Under the pieces are notes generated by a model. It had not been told where the DNA came from and did no database searches. It was given only the letters and a program-made list of their open reading frames with translations. Positions 61,700 through 64,000 of a stretch of 64,000 nt of DNA are shown here, piece after piece (positions within the stretch are counted from its first letter, which is position 1; every line of letters begins with the position of its first letter). Both the position numbers and the translations under genes were made by a program. This stretch comes from Rhodosorus marinus (Eukaryota; Rhodophyta; Stylonematophyceae; Stylonematales; Stylonemataceae): assembly GCA_029953675.1 (NCBI GenBank), contig JAMWBK010000004.1, positions 496,001 through 560,000 of the forward strand. Reading direction: 5' to 3'.

Positions 61700-64000
61700 A
61701 TCTAGCTCACTATCCAAGTCGCACCGTCGCAAACGTAGTCAGGAAAAACCCTAATCCGCTCTAAACGAAGAAAAAAGGGAATCCATTCCTCTGGAATGGG
61801 AAACCAACGCGAATGCCGTACACCTAACCAAAAATTTGATTTTCAAAAGTTTGTACAAGTGTTTTAGAGATAGAGTGGGTAGGCGTCAGAGTTTGGGATT
61901 GTACAGAGTGCGCCAAACGGCCCTGCAGGGAGGTCTTCACTTGCCGGGGCTCATCAGATTCGACGTAGTTTCGTACATCTACAGAGCCGAATGTGTAGGA
62001 ATAGTACCCAGGGGAAGAGGGCTGATCTTCTGCTCCAGAACCTCTCTCATCGGCAAGCCTGAGCGATTTTGCCGTTTTCCTGGCTTCTTGTCTAGGGGGG
62101 GGTGCGTGAATGGTGGGGAGAGGGAGGTTGGGTGGGGTGAATCGGCTGGAAGAATGGGTTGAGAGGGAGTGCGACGGTGAGCGATATTAGGTTTAACTCC
62201 AATGCACTCTTGGTGTGGTTGAGGAGAGCCGGCAGACATTTTGCGTTACGCTTCCAGATTGTACTTCACAACTGCGACACAATACCAACCACATTTCCCA
62301 ACTTTTTCTCACTGACAGATAGATGATCCGATCTCCTCCTATCCGAAAACAAGGCAGGCCCCTCTACTATCCCAGCAGGGCGCTGGTTTCTCTTCTTTTT
62401 TTTTGTTGGTTCTTTACACGGACAACTCCTAACAAAAAGAAGAAAAATAACCTTCGAGAAACACAGAACAAACAAACAACGTCTCCCGGGAGAGAGAATG
62501 AAGCCCCTCACCCTAAACACTCCGTCGCGCAGAACTCCCCCACCTACTTCCATGTGAGTTGCAACCATCAAAAATTACTGGTGAAGTGAGGAGATTGTCC
62601 ACTTCATCCTTCATCCTCTTCCCCTCCCCCCCCCCCTTCCCCTTTACTGAAAACTGTAGACAGAGTTGGTAAAATCCAGAACAGCACACAAAGCCACTTT
62701 CATCCGGTTGTCACGTTGCACGCCCTTACTCCCTCCTTGGTAAAACTACCGGAACAAACCAAAGCGTTGGGACCTTAGGCTGACATTCGGGAATTTAATC
62801 CTAAATTCACCCCTTTCATTTTAATGTACATCCATTTACGTCCTTTCTATACCCCCCGTTTACTTCATTTCCAAAAACCCCACCCTCGCCCTCCCATACA
62901 AAATCTGTGCCTACTACACCCCCTGAATCCCACCCTTGTTCACAAGCCAACAGGGGCATAAAAACTTGCCCAGGGGGTTAACGTGGTTTTCCTCCCTCTC
63001 AAGCTAGGCTTTTTTTTTTTTTTGTTCTCACTCAAGATAATTGAAATTTCTTCATTTTTCAGGTGGTGTGAGGTGGTGGAGGACATCGATAGATTGTATT
63101 CTGAAAACATTTAATTAACCCACAGGCGAATATTGAAGCCCCTCCCACACATCGATTTTGAAAGGTTTCAAGATAGAGAACATTGGCCAAACAGGTTTTT
63201 TTGGGCCAATGAAAAATTCAAACAACAGTACAGCCCTTTTTTTTATGACCGGATGATTCTTTTGAATGCTATTTTAGATATTATTTCTACAATCCCCCCC
63301 CCCCCTCCCCTCTCTGCATCTTCTCCCTCTCCACGTTGTTTTTCCTAGCTGCTCGTTCTAGAGCATCTAGATTCCTTGATTCAGAGTGCGAAAGGCCGGA
63401 TAAATTATTTTTTTTCCTCACTTCTTGTTTTATTTGGTTTTGATGATTTTCGAGGAGTCGAGAGGTGGATGAGTTTCGTTAAAATTTTGTACACAGAGTA
63501 TTTTATTTCTGTTAAAGATATAAATCGTGAAGCGCACATTTCGTTGGCTTATGAAATATCTTTTTTATTCATTAAAGGATCGATTCATTTTTGGTTTTAG
63601 ACTATTATTTAAGGTATCGGGGAAATATTCTTTCTTAACCCTCGGGACGAGTGGGCGTAGGCCATCTAGAATATATGTTTTGTGTGAATTTGTTTCAGCG
63701 CTCCGGATTTTTAATGTGTAGGAGCTACCCCCCTCCAACCATCCCCCCCATTTTTTTCCTTTCTTTCGTGCGAGGGTATGTGAAAGCGCTTGCTGGCTAT
63801 GGCCAAGTCGCGTCATCTGTTCAGATCGTGCGGCTCCTAGTGGCCTTCTTGATGGGGTGGATGGTATGGAGAGGTACAGCGTCTGATGTTAAACGCTATT
63901 CTTTCCTTTTTTTTGCCTTTTCTTTGAAAAAGAGCAGCACTTCCTTGCGTCGCTCGGGATGAACGGCCCCCACGTTCACTGCTTCACTCCATTTGGCGCT
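61700..64000. other. gene-free right end
   Basis: Short open frames only; poly-T, poly-C and poly-G runs (62094, 62620, 63011, 63295). No repeat of the listed families and no RNA gene recognised. Confidence 0.5.

Overview
Kind of genome. This is nuclear DNA of a eukaryote. Evidence: TATA boxes 90-165 bp upstream of most start codons, a spliced gene (81-nt intron, GT...AG), cleavable signal peptides, astacin-like/EGF/C2 domain architectures, an alpha-carbonic anhydrase, a sigma-like glutathione transferase, and several retrotransposon families with a restriction-like endonuclease (R2/NeSL/CRE type) plus Ty3/gypsy. The protein set suggests an animal or a protist with an animal-like extracellular toolkit; I cannot place the lineage further. 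Genes are sparse (about twelve host genes in 64 kb), mostly without introns, and nearly all encode secreted or membrane proteins.

Layout. 1.6-6.4 kb: astacin-like protease 1, a cysteine-rich secreted protein (B1) and a low-complexity PYET/PTEY repeat protein. 6.4-15.9 kb: non-coding, with retroelement 3'-end relics and a broken gene copy (12 kb). 16.1 and 26.7 kb: two intact paralogues (A1, A2), separated by a dump of truncated R2-like copies and a deleted gypsy element (19.05-21.28 kb, complete LTRs). 28.0-37.0 kb: two long R2-like elements facing left, with a tandem run of 5'-truncated copies between them. 37.5 kb: cysteine-rich protein B2. 42.2 kb: type I membrane protein. 44.3 and 48.1 kb: astacin-like proteins 2 and 3. 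53.4-55.1 kb: B3, a cysteine-rich domain fused to a bacterial-style RTX calcium-binding beta-roll. 59.6 kb: GST-like protein. 60.7-61.6 kb: secreted alpha-carbonic anhydrase.

Main result. The five secreted cysteine-rich proteins A1, A2, B1, B2 and B3 (plus one pseudogene) look like one superfamily. All share a cysteine scaffold C-x33-34-C-x25-32-C-x2-E-[IY]-x4-8-C-x4-C-x22-31-C-x8-10-C-x5-C. I do not recognise this as a named domain. The second notable set is three astacin-like/C2/EGF proteins whose zinc site decays in steps: HExxHxxGxxD, HExxHxxGxxN, and a copy with no zinc ligand left.

How the genes might work together (inference). Secreted C2 domains, an RTX beta-roll, a very acidic Tyr/Glu/Thr repeat protein and a secreted carbonic anhydrase all point to calcium or carbonate handling outside the cell, for example in an extracellular matrix, adhesive or mineral layer. 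The sequence alone does not prove this.
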